DNA from: Ferrimonas pelagia | GTDB taxonomy: Bacteria; Pseudomonadota; Gammaproteobacteria; Enterobacterales; Shewanellaceae | Length of the DNA: 64,000 nt | NCBI RefSeq assembly: GCF_039543565.1 | Contig: NZ_BAABJZ010000003.1 | Span: 140,620-204,619, forward strand | Reading direction: 5' to 3' | Shown: piece by piece, positions 8,952 through 18,441 of the stretch | How positions within the stretch are numbered: position 1 is the stretch's first letter | Layout: the number at the start of each line of letters is the position of its first letter | Position numbers and translations under genes: made by a program | The notes under the pieces: generated by a model | Seen by the model: the letters and a program-made list of their open reading frames with translations, nothing else | Told to the model about the DNA's origin: nothing | Databases searched by the model: none

Positions 8952-10652
8952 TCACTCGACAACGCGGATCACCTTGCCGTCTTCGTAGCTGTCCGGGAAC
9001 ATCTCGTCCAGCTTATACTTGGCGCCCTTGTACTCCTGCAGCACCATGTCACGCCACTCATCCATCGGTGGCACCGCGTATTGCGCTTCCAACTCCTGCA
9101 GGCGGGTTCTCAAACGGGCGATCTCACCGGCGTATTCCGGGTTATCGATGGCGTTGTTCACCTCCAGCGGATCCTTGCTCAGATCGTAAAACTCCCACTC
9201 ATCGCCCGGGTGGTAGAAATGCATCAGCTTGTAGCGATCGTCCCGTACCCCATAGTGACGATGTACCATGTGGAAGCCCGGGAACTCATAGAAGTGGTAG
9301 TACAGCGCATCGCGAGCCTGGTCGCTGTTCCCAGCAAGCACCTCAACCATGGACTGGCCGTCGACGTCGTCGTACAACTCAACCCCGGCGTACTCCATGA
9401 AGGTCGGTGCATAATCGATGTTCTGCACCATAGCGTCCACTACGGTACCCGCTTCGATCTTGGCCGGATACTGCATCACCAACGGCGTGCGGAACGACTC
9501 TTCATACATGAAGCGCTTGTCGAAGAAGCCATGCTCACCGGTGAAGAAGCCCTGATCCGAGGTGTACACCACGATGGTGTTTTCGGTCAGGCCGTTGGCA
9601 TCTAGGTAATCCAGCACCTCACCCACGGACTCATCGACGGAGATGATGGTGGCCAGGTAGTCCTGCATGTAACGCTGGTACTTCCACAGCGCCATCTCTT
9701 CGTCGGACCAGTTGGCCTCGTTGGCGTTCATGTAGTCGTTACGCGCTTGGTACGCATCGTCCCACTCTTTGCGCTGCTCATCGGTCAGACGGGCGAACAA
9801 GTGCGGCCAGATATCCTGACGCCACTCGCTCTCACCCACGCCGGTGGTCATCTTCAGATCGTGCCCTTCCTGCGAGTGCAGGTAGATGGTCATCTCCTGC
9901 TCAGCTGCGGCCTGACGACCTTCCCAGTCATCGAAGTAGGTCTGTGGCACCGGGAACTCGACGTTCTCAAAGGTGCGGGTGTGACGCGGCGCAGGCATCC
10001 AGTTACGGTGCGGCGCTTTGTGGTGCATGATCAGCGCAAACGGCTTGGACTCATCTCGCTGCTCGTCCAGCCAGGAGAGGGTCTTGTCGGTGATCAGATC
10101 CGTGGTGTAGCCGTATTCGGTGTGCACACCGTCGGCGGTGATCCAATCCGGGTTGTAGTACTCGCCCTGATCGTTAAGGATCTCCCAGTGGTCCAACTTA
10201 AAGCCCTTCGGCGTCAGGTTGATGTGCCACTTACCAATAGCCGCCGTGGTGTAACCCGCGTCGTGCAGGGCGTTCACCCAGATATCCTGGCTGCCATCGA
10301 ACTCCTGACCGTTAAAGTTAAAGCCGTTCTTGTGACCAAACTTACCGGTGAACATCGCCGCGCGGGAAGGGCCGCACAGGGAGTTGGTCACAAAGGAGTT
10401 GGTGAACAGAGCCCCGTTTTGCGCAATACGATCGATGTTTGGCGTCGGCGCCAACTCGGCCAGATCACTGCCGTACGCGCTCAGGGCACGAACCGCGTGG
10501 TCATCACTCATGATGTAGATGATGTTTGGACGCTGCTCGTCGCCTTGAGCGACATTGCTCGTTGCCTCTTCAGCAGTGCCAGAGCACCCCGCCAAGACCG
10601 CCGAGCCCGCCAGAACGGCGCAGCCTGGGATCAGTTTCTTTATTGTTTCCAC
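8952..10652 (-). CDS. Sulfatase, predicted lipoprotein
   Basis: I start it at the GTG at 10652-10650 because GGAG lies eight bases upstream and because this start gives a clean lipoprotein signal, VLAGC with Cys23; the longer in-frame start at 10739 would bury that signal. The product is 566 residues. Type I sulfatase motifs are present: IYIMSDDH (Asp50, Asp51) and LCGPSRAAMFTG with Cys93 as formylglycine precursor, then GKWHIN and SDQGFFTGEHGFFDKRF. It is the first gene of a two-sulfatase transcript. It is longer than its partner because of an insert with many charged residues in the middle (near 260-330). Substrate is unknown; the GH3 cluster downstream suggests a sulfated polysaccharide. 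Confidence 0.92.
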   Translation of the reverse strand: METIKKLIPGCAVLAGSAVLAGCSGTAEEATSNVAQGDEQRPNIIYIMSDDHAVRALSAYGSDLAELAPTPNIDRIAQNGALFTNSFVTNSLCGPSRAAMFTGKFGHKNGFNFNGQEFDGSQDIWVNALHDAGYTTAAIGKWHINLTPKGFKLDHWEILNDQGEYYNPDWITADGVHTEYGYTTDLITDKTLSWLDEQRDESKPFALIMHHKAPHRNWMPAPRHTRTFENVEFPVPQTYFDDWEGRQAAAEQEMTIYLHSQEGHDLKMTTGVGESEWRQDIWPHLFARLTDEQRKEWDDAYQARNDYMNANEANWSDEEMALWKYQRYMQDYLATIISVDESVGEVLDYLDANGLTENTIVVYTSDQGFFTGEHGFFDKRFMYEESFRTPLVMQYPAKIEAGTVVDAMVQNIDYAPTFMEYAGVELYDDVDGQSMVEVLAGNSDQARDALYYHFYEFPGFHMVHRHYGVRDDRYKLMHFYHPGDEWEFYDLSKDPLEVNNAIDNPEYAGEIARLRTRLQELEAQYAVPPMDEWRDMVLQEYKGAKYKLDEMFPDSYEDGKVIRVVE

Positions 10653-10679
10653 AATCTTTACTCCAATGATGTTGTGGTT

Positions 10680-10692
10680 AATCGAAACGATT
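10680..10692. promoter_or_regulatory. Operator-like palindrome before the sulfatase pair
   Basis: AATCG-AAA-CGATT is a perfect 5+3+5 inverted repeat about 28-40 bases upstream of the chosen GTG start. The form would suit a LacI- or similar family repressor, but no matching site was found at the other glycan genes. Confidence 0.3.
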
Positions 10693-11440
10693 TGAGCGCC
10701 CCAGCGCCCACCTCTAGCGGCGCTGGGGCCTTTGATCATGAGAACGCCTTGCCAGGCTCACATTCGCATGGCAATCCGTCTTGCCGGAGCAAAACCGCCC
10801 CCATAAAAAAACCGGCGGGCCACCCGTCGCCTCGCACGTATGCAGAAGGGATACCAGGGGATTCCGCCGGTATAAGGAACTCCATTCCTTCGGTGTTAGT
10901 GTGTGATTAAGCGCTGCCCCCATGCCCCCATGCCCCCGTTATCCTTACGGCTCGCGTCTTAGGGATCGTGACTGGTATACACGTTCAGCAGCAAGTGAGT
11001 CTCGATAAAGAGTCCTCATGAACACATGAGCCATATAGCCAACGGAATTGCAGCGATTACCGTCAGTGATTGTGAAATGACGTTGTGCTGTTGATCGACA
11101 GAAATAATTTTTAACTCACCCACTTCCGACACAAGTGGTGCCCGCGACTTACGCAGTGCGCCAGACTGACCTGCACCAAGGAGGCTGTGACGGTATTTTG
11201 CACGCGTATCTCGAATGCTCACTCGTAGACTTGGCTTGCATTGCATTGCAGAGGGTCGCCGATAATAACCTGAAGCCCTTTCACTCTTCGGTGACCAATG
11301 TAGTGAACACCATTACCAAAATGAACTCCCCACTAGGTTCACCAACTCAAATACTTCCACTTGCGAAACAACAAGACCTTCGCTATTGAGGGAACCGCCA
11401 AGTGCCGGTCTGCGGTGGATCACAGATTCGTAAAATGCTA

Positions 11441-11456
11441 CGTGACCCTGGTCACG
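11441..11456. promoter_or_regulatory. Inverted repeat upstream of the PhoX-like gene
   Basis: CGTGACC-CT-GGTCACG is a perfect 7+2+7 palindrome 220 bases before the PhoX-like start codon. It may be a regulator site; no regulator can be named. Confidence 0.35.
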
Positions 11457-11675
11457 CGACACACTTACCAACCCAACCAACATGGAATTAGAACCTTCAA
11501 ACCCAAAAGAATAAGCCACTGTTAATTAATGGTTTAATGTCCAATGTTGCCGTGCGAGCACAGTTCGAACGCCTATTGACAAATCTGCTCACATGGGACT
11601 AAATCAGCACCAGAAGCGAGTTCGGCCCGTGAATTGCGCCTCGTTATTATAAAAAGTCATTTAGGTAAGATTCCC

Positions 11676-13592
11676 ATGAAACACTTCAAGCTTTCTGCAC
11701 TGACCGTCATTATCGGTGCCTCACTCACCGGCTGTGGTTTCGAATTCGAACAGGTTCCCACCCCTCTTCCACCAGTTGAGTGCTATGACACAGATATCGA
11801 AGATTGCCAGCCCCTGCCACCAGCCAGTTCCAAGCTGGTGCGCTTAGCCACCCTACCCGATAATGCCCAGGTGGCTGGCTTGACAGTCGACAGTGACGGT
11901 AAACTGTTCTTGAATGTACGGAATCCCCGCACCAACAGCTCTTACGAACCCAATAACGCGCATGTCGGCTATTTTGCCGACACTAACGTGTCTGACTTGC
12001 CGCTGGAGATCCTCTCCCTAAGCTACCCACAAAACGCCGAGGTGAATCAACTGCGAGTCAGCGCAGAGCTGGGTGATTATGTTGAACTGGCCCGAGCACG
12101 CAGCGGCATCGACGGCAGCATTAACTTAGGTCTGGTACCCAAGGTGAAAGGGGCGGGTAACATGTCCGTTAACCAAAACCTGACCTTCAATGCCCTACTT
12201 GAGGATGAAACGGGTCATACTGCCACCCTGTACACAGGTCTGCTGGCTAACCCCGCCGCACTGAATAAGTTTGACTTGGTGCGCAACGACGACAATCAGT
12301 GGGAAGCGATCTCGCTGGATCCGATGAATTTGGGCCAAGACAGCGACAATGCAGCCGAACACAGCGGCATCATTGGTCTATCCGGGGGGATGATCAGCCC
12401 TTGGGGCACTGTGATCGCCAGCGAGATGTTCAACAACTTCAACGGTCTGGCCTCCGGTAACCAAGAGTGGAACAAAGATGGTGGTTCCAACACTGCCTCT
12501 AATACTCAGGTTAACCGCTTGTATCAGTTCAATGACAATGATCAGAGCCGTTTCCCTAATCCTTACCGTTACGGCTACATCACTGAAGTCGATGGTGAAG
12601 GCAACATGACGAAGCACTACGCCATGGGTCGCGCCAATCATGGTGAACTGGCGCTAATGCCAGATAACCGCACCGTGTTCTACAGCGCCGGCGGTGACAA
12701 TGGTGTGTTGCTGAAATTTGTTGCCGATGAAGCGGGTGATCTGAGCAGTGGTACCGTATTCGGTGCCAAGGTGACGCAAAGTGCTGACACCGATCCAGCC
12801 GAAGCAACCTTCAGCGTCGCATGGCTGCCGCTGTACAGTGCCAGCAACGACGAGGTGGAAGCCTGGATCTCCAAGTGGGACGACATCAACATGGCCGATT
12901 TCGACCAGAATGAGGCCGCAGGCCATGAAGATGCCAGCTCCTTCCTAACCCTGAACGATCTCGCCGATTGGCAAAACGGCGAGAGCATCTTCCGTGCCCA
13001 CGATCAGGGTGGCAACTATGTAACAGGAAGCCGAGATGGCCGTCTGGACATGGACGGCGTCGTTCAGATCCTAGAACTGAACCATGCGCAACTGAATGGC
13101 GACGAAGAGGAAGGCAAAGAGCAAGCCCAACCCACCGCCGAGTGGGGTCAGATCCACGGGATCAGCTACAACGTCAACCGCCTAAAAAGCGCCCAAGCCG
13201 GTGAGGGTGATATCGACACAGCCCACATCTACTTCTCCATCGGTGACTTTACTGGCCAAATGAGCCAGGAAGGTGACATTACCGTGGATGATACCATCGG
13301 TTGGTGTGGCGGGATCTACCGCATGCCCATCGATGTGTCCGAAATCGATGGGGAATACCAGTACGATATCTCCGTCATTGAGCCGGTACTGATGGGCGGT
13401 GAAGACAACGCGGCAGCCGGTAACAACCTGCGCTGTCCGCAGTCCCTGCCAGCCCAGGTCAACAACATTGAGGTACTGGACAATGGCGACCTGCTGCTCG
13501 GTGAAGGTATCGCCGGCCGCGCCAACGGAGCACAGAAAAACCGCTCCCTGTGGCTGTTCCGCCCAGACGCGGTAGAAATGGACGGCAAGTAA
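11676..13592 (+). CDS. PhoX/DUF839-like lipoprotein
   Basis: 638 residues from the ATG at 11676, which puts the lipoprotein signal (SLTGC, Cys20) at the true N-terminus; a TTG start 42 bases earlier is less likely. The body resembles the PhoX (DUF839) beta-propeller family: SPWGTVIASEMF near residue 245, NHGELALMPD followed by YSAGGDNGVLLKF near 325-350, and a late segment DLLLGEGIAGRANG. PhoX enzymes are calcium-dependent phosphatases, usually Tat-exported; here the signal is of Sec lipoprotein type without a twin-arginine motif, so phosphatase activity is an inference. It stands alone between terminator and intergenic space. An alternative is a non-enzymatic propeller lipoprotein of the same fold. 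Confidence 0.65.
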   Translation: MKHFKLSALTVIIGASLTGCGFEFEQVPTPLPPVECYDTDIEDCQPLPPASSKLVRLATLPDNAQVAGLTVDSDGKLFLNVRNPRTNSSYEPNNAHVGYFADTNVSDLPLEILSLSYPQNAEVNQLRVSAELGDYVELARARSGIDGSINLGLVPKVKGAGNMSVNQNLTFNALLEDETGHTATLYTGLLANPAALNKFDLVRNDDNQWEAISLDPMNLGQDSDNAAEHSGIIGLSGGMISPWGTVIASEMFNNFNGLASGNQEWNKDGGSNTASNTQVNRLYQFNDNDQSRFPNPYRYGYITEVDGEGNMTKHYAMGRANHGELALMPDNRTVFYSAGGDNGVLLKFVADEAGDLSSGTVFGAKVTQSADTDPAEATFSVAWLPLYSASNDEVEAWISKWDDINMADFDQNEAAGHEDASSFLTLNDLADWQNGESIFRAHDQGGNYVTGSRDGRLDMDGVVQILELNHAQLNGDEEEGKEQAQPTAEWGQIHGISYNVNRLKSAQAGEGDIDTAHIYFSIGDFTGQMSQEGDITVDDTIGWCGGIYRMPIDVSEIDGEYQYDISVIEPVLMGGEDNAAAGNNLRCPQSLPAQVNNIEVLDNGDLLLGEGIAGRANGAQKNRSLWLFRPDAVEMDGK

Positions 13593-13622
13593 GTCGCTAC
13601 TTATCAAACCGTTATAGATAGA

Positions 13623-13654
13623 GCGCCGCCGGTCGAAAGACCGGCGGCGCTTTT
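13623..13654 (+). terminator. Intrinsic terminator of the PhoX-like gene
   Basis: A perfect 12-bp G/C-rich stem (13623-13634 and 13639-13650) with GAAA loop and TTTT tail, 30 bases after the stop codon. Confidence 0.9.
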
Positions 13655-14436
13655 GGTACTTAAGCCCAAACGGTAACCCCCATCGACATGCCCAGCCTGA
13701 CTGCTGGCGCGACTAAATCGCTTCCAATGAAGCGCTCTTTACTGTCTCCTCTTACCAATAGGTTTAAGTCACCGTATCCCGGTCTCTCGCAGCTCGGCCA
13801 TGCCAGCGCACTCAGTCACAATGAAACACCTTGTCGCCTGAATGTTCTAGCCTCATTTCTCTGGCTCGATTTCCATCGGAATACACACCAAACTGCATTT
13901 CCCGTCAGGGAAATCAATTTGTCGATAATGTTCACCTCACCAATGGTGGGTGCTCAAACTCCATCAGGTGCGACTTGACCAGAGAGCCCCCTACGCTATC
14001 CAACACTGAATCCAAACGCCGGTGTCGGCGTTTTTGGCCCTCTATCACCATCGCCATCGCCACAGAGTGCATCGACCAAAAACAGAACCACACAAATTAG
14101 CCATCTCTGTGCTCATCACCTCGCACCGGCCGCTCAACTATCCCGCCCTGAATAATGCCAGTCACACTAAGTAATTAGCCATTTGGCTGATTGAAAACGG
14201 GCTTTCGGCAAGGCAATTCAGCGAAGCTCTCTGGGCTCAAAAGCGAGAGAGGCAAATGTGAAATAAAATCCTTTTAATCGAACACTTAGGCATCGACTTA
14301 CGGCGCAATTTCGTTGTTTTGATCGCTAAAAATCGCCCCATCATTCCTGCACAATCACGTCGCGTTCCTGAACCGATGAGGGCTTTCGAATTGGGCAAAT
14401 ACTTAATGTGATTGGCATAACACGATGCGAAGACAA
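13655..14436. other. Intergenic region between convergent units
   Basis: About 780 bases between the terminators of the PhoX-like gene and of the TonB-dependent receptor. Stop codons are frequent, and no frame has a start signal, domain or repeat that I can support. Confidence 0.55.
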
Positions 14437-14471
14437 ACAAAAAGGCCCTGACCGAAACCGGTCAGGGCCTT
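14437..14471 (-). terminator. Intrinsic terminator of TonB-dependent receptor 14503-17247
   Basis: A 12-bp stem AAGGCCCTGACC/GGTCAGGGCCTT (14442-14453 and 14460-14471), six-base loop, U-rich tail in minus direction. Confidence 0.88.
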
Positions 14472-14502
14472 CACTAATGGAAGCGCTGTTTAGTGTGCAG
14501 TT

Positions 14503-17247
14503 TTAGAAGCTGTACACCATACCCATGTTGAATTTACGGCCCGCATCGTTAAACGCTCGGGTAATGCCACCATCGGTGTAGATGTGGCTGTCGTTATCAA
14601 ACAGGTTGCTCACCGACGCGGTCAGACGCAGACCACGCACAGGACGGTAACTGGCCGCCAGGGTGGTACGGTTCTGATCATCATAGTAAGTGGCAGGGAT
14701 CAGACCATCCGCAGCGTTTTGCAGGTAGCCCGCACGGTAGTTGTGCGACAGGCGCAGATCAAGAGCACGGGTGCTGTAGTACAGGGTCACGTTGGCGTTG
14801 TGCTCTGACGCGGCAGCCAGCAGCTCCGGCTCGGAGTTGTGGATAAAGGTGTAGTTGGCCTGCAAACCGGTGTTGCTCAGCAGCCCTGGCAGGTTGCTAA
14901 AGGCGGTTTGATAAGCCAGTTCCAAGCCGTGCAGGTCCAAACCCTCTTCATTGCTGCGACTGCGCACCAATACTTCAATAGGATCGTCCTGGCCTTCAAC
15001 AGAAACCTCTTCATAGCGCTCAACCATGCGAACAAAGGTTTCCAAGTTCTTATAGAAGTACGCCGCAGAGACCATGGAGTCCTCGTTGTAGAACCAAGAC
15101 CAAGTCATGTCCACATTGTTGGCGATGAACGGGTCCAAGGTCGCCTCGGTGGTGTTGATGGTTGGCTCACCATCAGGGGTGCTGACGCGGGTAGAACCCA
15201 CCAGATCGTTCTTGTTCGGACGTGCCATGGTGCGGCTGACACCGAAGCGGAAATCCATGTCATCACGCATGTCGTACTTCAGGTTCAGGCTCGGCAAGAA
15301 CTGGTGGTCGGTCTGGGTTGCGGTGTGGAATTCACGCTCAGCGACGAAGTCGTATGTCGGTCCGTTGTTATTGGAGCCGGTCACGTAAAGGCCCTGAGTC
15401 CAGTCGACATCCATTTTCTCGGTGATCTGCTCGGTACGGACGTAGCGCAGACCAATGTTACCGGTCAGGTTATAGCCGATCTCGAAGTCAGCGCGGAAGT
15501 AGGCCGCCAGGGTATCTTCGAACAGGTTATCTTCGTAAGCAGCAAAGCTCTTATTGGTACAATCGACATTGGCATCACATCGCGCCTGCTCAGCTTCGGC
15601 AAAGGCCCGCACTGCGGCAAAGTTGGTCTGAGCAAACAGGCCATCCACGTCCGGGGTGATCCAGTTACGTGGGCCAAAGGCAGTGCCATTGGCGCCGTCA
15701 AACCAATCGCCATTGGCCGGACGGGCGTGAACAAAGCCTGGCGTGTTCAGACCCAGTGCCTCAACCATCTCGGCAAACTGGCTCTCATCGAGGTTCACGT
15801 CGTAGCTGCGCTCTTTCATCTCTTCCATCGCGTAGCTGGCACCAAACGACATTTTGGTGATCACCGCGTGATCACCTAGGGTGATGTCGGTAAAGCGGGT
15901 GGCATCCAGTGCCACGGTGTCGGAGTTGCTCTCCTGGGTGGTGCCGAAGTTGGAGCTGTCCAGATACATCGCGCCGTAGCTGCTGGGGTTGGTCAGATCC
16001 AGTCCGATCTCATCCAGGTTACCGTAATCCGTTCCCCAAGGGCTGCGGCCGGTGCCGTAGAAGGTGACATTGTCCATAGAGGAAACCAGATCCGACTTCA
16101 GGCCGGAGGCATTCCACAGCATGTCGGAGCGCACCATGCTGTAAGCGCCCTTGATCTGCCAGTCGCCAAGTTCGTACTGCGCTTCAAAGGTGTTCACCAT
16201 GACATCGGCATCACGTGAAATCGGTGAGGCTTCGACGAAGCTGTTCACACCATCCAGAGTCATCTGAGTGACGTAGCGGTTGCCGTCAACCATAACCTCT
16301 TCGTAGTCCTTCAACTGGGTCTGAGTACCGGTGTTAAAGGCAAAACGCTGGCGATTTTCCGCACTTTGATAATCGGTGTAGAAGCTTTCTGCAAACAGAG
16401 ACAGGTTGTCGGTCGGGCGCCACTCGATGTTGGCAAACACCGCGGCACGCTCACGCTCTGAGTTGTTCAACTCGTAGCGCAGTTGGCTGGTGCCGTACAG
16501 ACGTTCTGCATCACTGTCTTCCGGATCGTTCCACCACTTGGAGCCATACTGGTTACCGTTCTGGATCTGGGTGTGGTTGTCTTCCTTCAGGTAGTTAGCA
16601 CCGAAGGCGATACCAATGGTGTCGTCGGCAAACTTATCGGAGAAGATAAAACTCAGATCAGGGCCAAACTCACCGGTATTACCGTCATAGGTCGTTTTGG
16701 CGACAGCGCGAACGACACGATCATTGGCCATAAAGGCGCGGTGACTGCGCATATCCACGGTACCGGAAATACCACCTTCATTCAGATCTGCAGCAGAGCT
16801 TTTCTGCACAGAGACCTGTGAAATAAAGGCGGATGGCATGATCTGGTAAGAGAAGTTACGGTTGGAATTCAAAGGTGTAGAGATGCTACGGCCGTTGTAC
16901 AGGGTCTTGGTGAAGTAACCCGGCAGACCACGCACGTTTACTTCACGGGCTTCGCCGTTCTCGCTGCGCTGTACCTGAACACCGGCCACACGCTCGAGGG
17001 AATCGCCGATATCGGGATCAGGCATGACGCCGATATCTTCCGCGGCGATCACGTCCACCTGGGCGTCGGAGAAACGTTTTTCGTTCATCGCCTCAGACAG
17101 GGACGCACGGGTACCGGATACACGAATAACTTCTACATCACCATCCACCTCATTCATGCCGTCTTCGGCCATGGCATGAGCGCCAGTGAAGGTCAGCGCC
17201 AGGAACGCCGCCACAGGAGTTAGCTTTAGAGTCTTAACTGCCATCAT
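14503..17247 (-). CDS. TonB-dependent outer-membrane receptor
   Basis: 914 residues from the ATG at 17247 (a second ATG follows directly; a TTG further upstream is rejected). A signal peptide ends near AHA/MA. A TonB-box-like EVIRVSG segment leads into the plug domain (DIGDSLERVAGVQVQR, REVNVRGLPG, then GGISGTVDMRS), followed by a 22-strand barrel of about 700 residues that ends in the expected C-terminal Phe. It resembles the large Caulobacter/Alteromonad-type receptors used for oligosaccharides. The ligand is not evident: it stands alone, some 4 kb from the GH3/sulfatase cluster, which is a plausible partner. Its terminator lies at 14437-14471, and a gap of 1.2 kb precedes it. Confidence 0.92.
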   Translation of the reverse strand: MMAVKTLKLTPVAAFLALTFTGAHAMAEDGMNEVDGDVEVIRVSGTRASLSEAMNEKRFSDAQVDVIAAEDIGVMPDPDIGDSLERVAGVQVQRSENGEAREVNVRGLPGYFTKTLYNGRSISTPLNSNRNFSYQIMPSAFISQVSVQKSSAADLNEGGISGTVDMRSHRAFMANDRVVRAVAKTTYDGNTGEFGPDLSFIFSDKFADDTIGIAFGANYLKEDNHTQIQNGNQYGSKWWNDPEDSDAERLYGTSQLRYELNNSERERAAVFANIEWRPTDNLSLFAESFYTDYQSAENRQRFAFNTGTQTQLKDYEEVMVDGNRYVTQMTLDGVNSFVEASPISRDADVMVNTFEAQYELGDWQIKGAYSMVRSDMLWNASGLKSDLVSSMDNVTFYGTGRSPWGTDYGNLDEIGLDLTNPSSYGAMYLDSSNFGTTQESNSDTVALDATRFTDITLGDHAVITKMSFGASYAMEEMKERSYDVNLDESQFAEMVEALGLNTPGFVHARPANGDWFDGANGTAFGPRNWITPDVDGLFAQTNFAAVRAFAEAEQARCDANVDCTNKSFAAYEDNLFEDTLAAYFRADFEIGYNLTGNIGLRYVRTEQITEKMDVDWTQGLYVTGSNNNGPTYDFVAEREFHTATQTDHQFLPSLNLKYDMRDDMDFRFGVSRTMARPNKNDLVGSTRVSTPDGEPTINTTEATLDPFIANNVDMTWSWFYNEDSMVSAAYFYKNLETFVRMVERYEEVSVEGQDDPIEVLVRSRSNEEGLDLHGLELAYQTAFSNLPGLLSNTGLQANYTFIHNSEPELLAAASEHNANVTLYYSTRALDLRLSHNYRAGYLQNAADGLIPATYYDDQNRTTLAASYRPVRGLRLTASVSNLFDNDSHIYTDGGITRAFNDAGRKFNMGMVYSF

Positions 17248-18441
17248 CTCTATCTCTTCAAGTGTCAACCAACGGCTTACTACACCTTGGGTGCTATTGT
17301 TGCCGTCTTTTTATTGTCGGTATCCGATCTTCGCTTCGCAGAAATGCCAACCTTTATGCATCTCCACCCCATTCGATCTCATCCCTGGGCATGTCAATTG
17401 ATCACAATCAATCAACACACTGGAAGTGCTTTCGCCTTCCGGATCGAACCGCTTTCGAATCGTATCAACCCGACCTCAAAACTCGCTGCCACTATCAACA
17501 CTCTACCGACCCGACGCAAGCCTTTCGCTGTAATCTTCCTTCACAAAAATTAAAAAAAAACGCCACTACGGCGTAAGCCCACCCAAAATGTCAGAGTGAG
17601 CGACATTCATGTAACAAAATAACGCCTTTGAACGACATCTCTTAAAATAACACTCACGCACACCCACAACCGAGACCAAGTCACCCACCAACGTGCGGCC
17701 ACCATCATTCACCGGGAACACCAGTCCGCCAGTAACATTTTGACAACCGCCACGGCGTCGGGCCGAACGCGGATCTACTCAACAAATTGGTAATACCAAT
17801 TTCCCAAGAGTGACGCTTAACCCTTGATTTTTCGACGTCTCACATCGAAACTCGCCTTCCGTTTGGCATTCACGCTGACCACAACGACCCTAACAAGGCG
17901 ACAACATCGTCCCCTATGCACGCGCCATTGCCGCGTTGTTAATGAAGACCATTTATCCCGTCACACGCCAGCCCCACACAAGCTCAATTCATGCGAGCAG
18001 CGATCTGCCTCACCACCCACTCCCCCGAGAACAGGTCGCTCAAGCCGCTTTAATTCACACTGATTCACACATTTGCTCGCCATTCGCTGCTTCAGTCGCC
18101 CGCAGCCAACCCAGATCCGATCCGTTTTCGCGCCTTCAGAGCATACGCGACACGCTTGCCTCACGACGACAGCGCAGATCGTGGGTGTCGCTCAGCCAGC
18201 CAACTCATGCGGTCGACGTGGGTTGATTGGATGGTGAACTCGAAATTGCTGCCAAAAGGGCAACCATAGGGCACAGGAGTGTTTTCATCGTGTAGCCAAC
18301 CCTGCCGCGCAACGAACATCCTTTGCAGGTCAGGAGCCATTATCCATCCAACAGGGCAATCTCCCACATTTACTTTAGAAAATAAGAGTGTGAGTCGCCC
18401 TTACTCTGTTTGCTTCCTAAATACCTCAAACGGAAACTGAT
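17248..18441. other. 1.2 kb intergenic region, divergent promoters
   Basis: The longest gene-free stretch of the window. It separates the TonB-dependent receptor (minus) from the acidic lipoprotein (plus). It is visibly richer in A/T near 17530-17660. No frame has a domain, a good ribosome site or codon use like its neighbours, and I see no tRNA or clear palindrome. It may hold regulatory RNA or decayed sequence. Confidence 0.5.

Larger units (their letters stand above)
10653..11675. other. About 1 kb intergenic region, divergent promoters
   Basis: This gap separates the minus-strand sulfatases from the plus-strand PhoX-like gene. It holds the palindromes at 10680-10692 and 11441-11456, three short GCCCCCAT-like repeats near 10916-10938, and a U-tract with an imperfect hairpin on the minus strand near 10804-10835. 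Short frames at 11016-11246 and 11313-11519 (both minus) lack convincing start signals or recognisable domains. Confidence 0.5.

Noticed and set aside
11016..11519. Two small minus-strand frames in the gap before the PhoX-like gene
   Set aside because: No ribosome site, no recognisable domain and no neighbour context.
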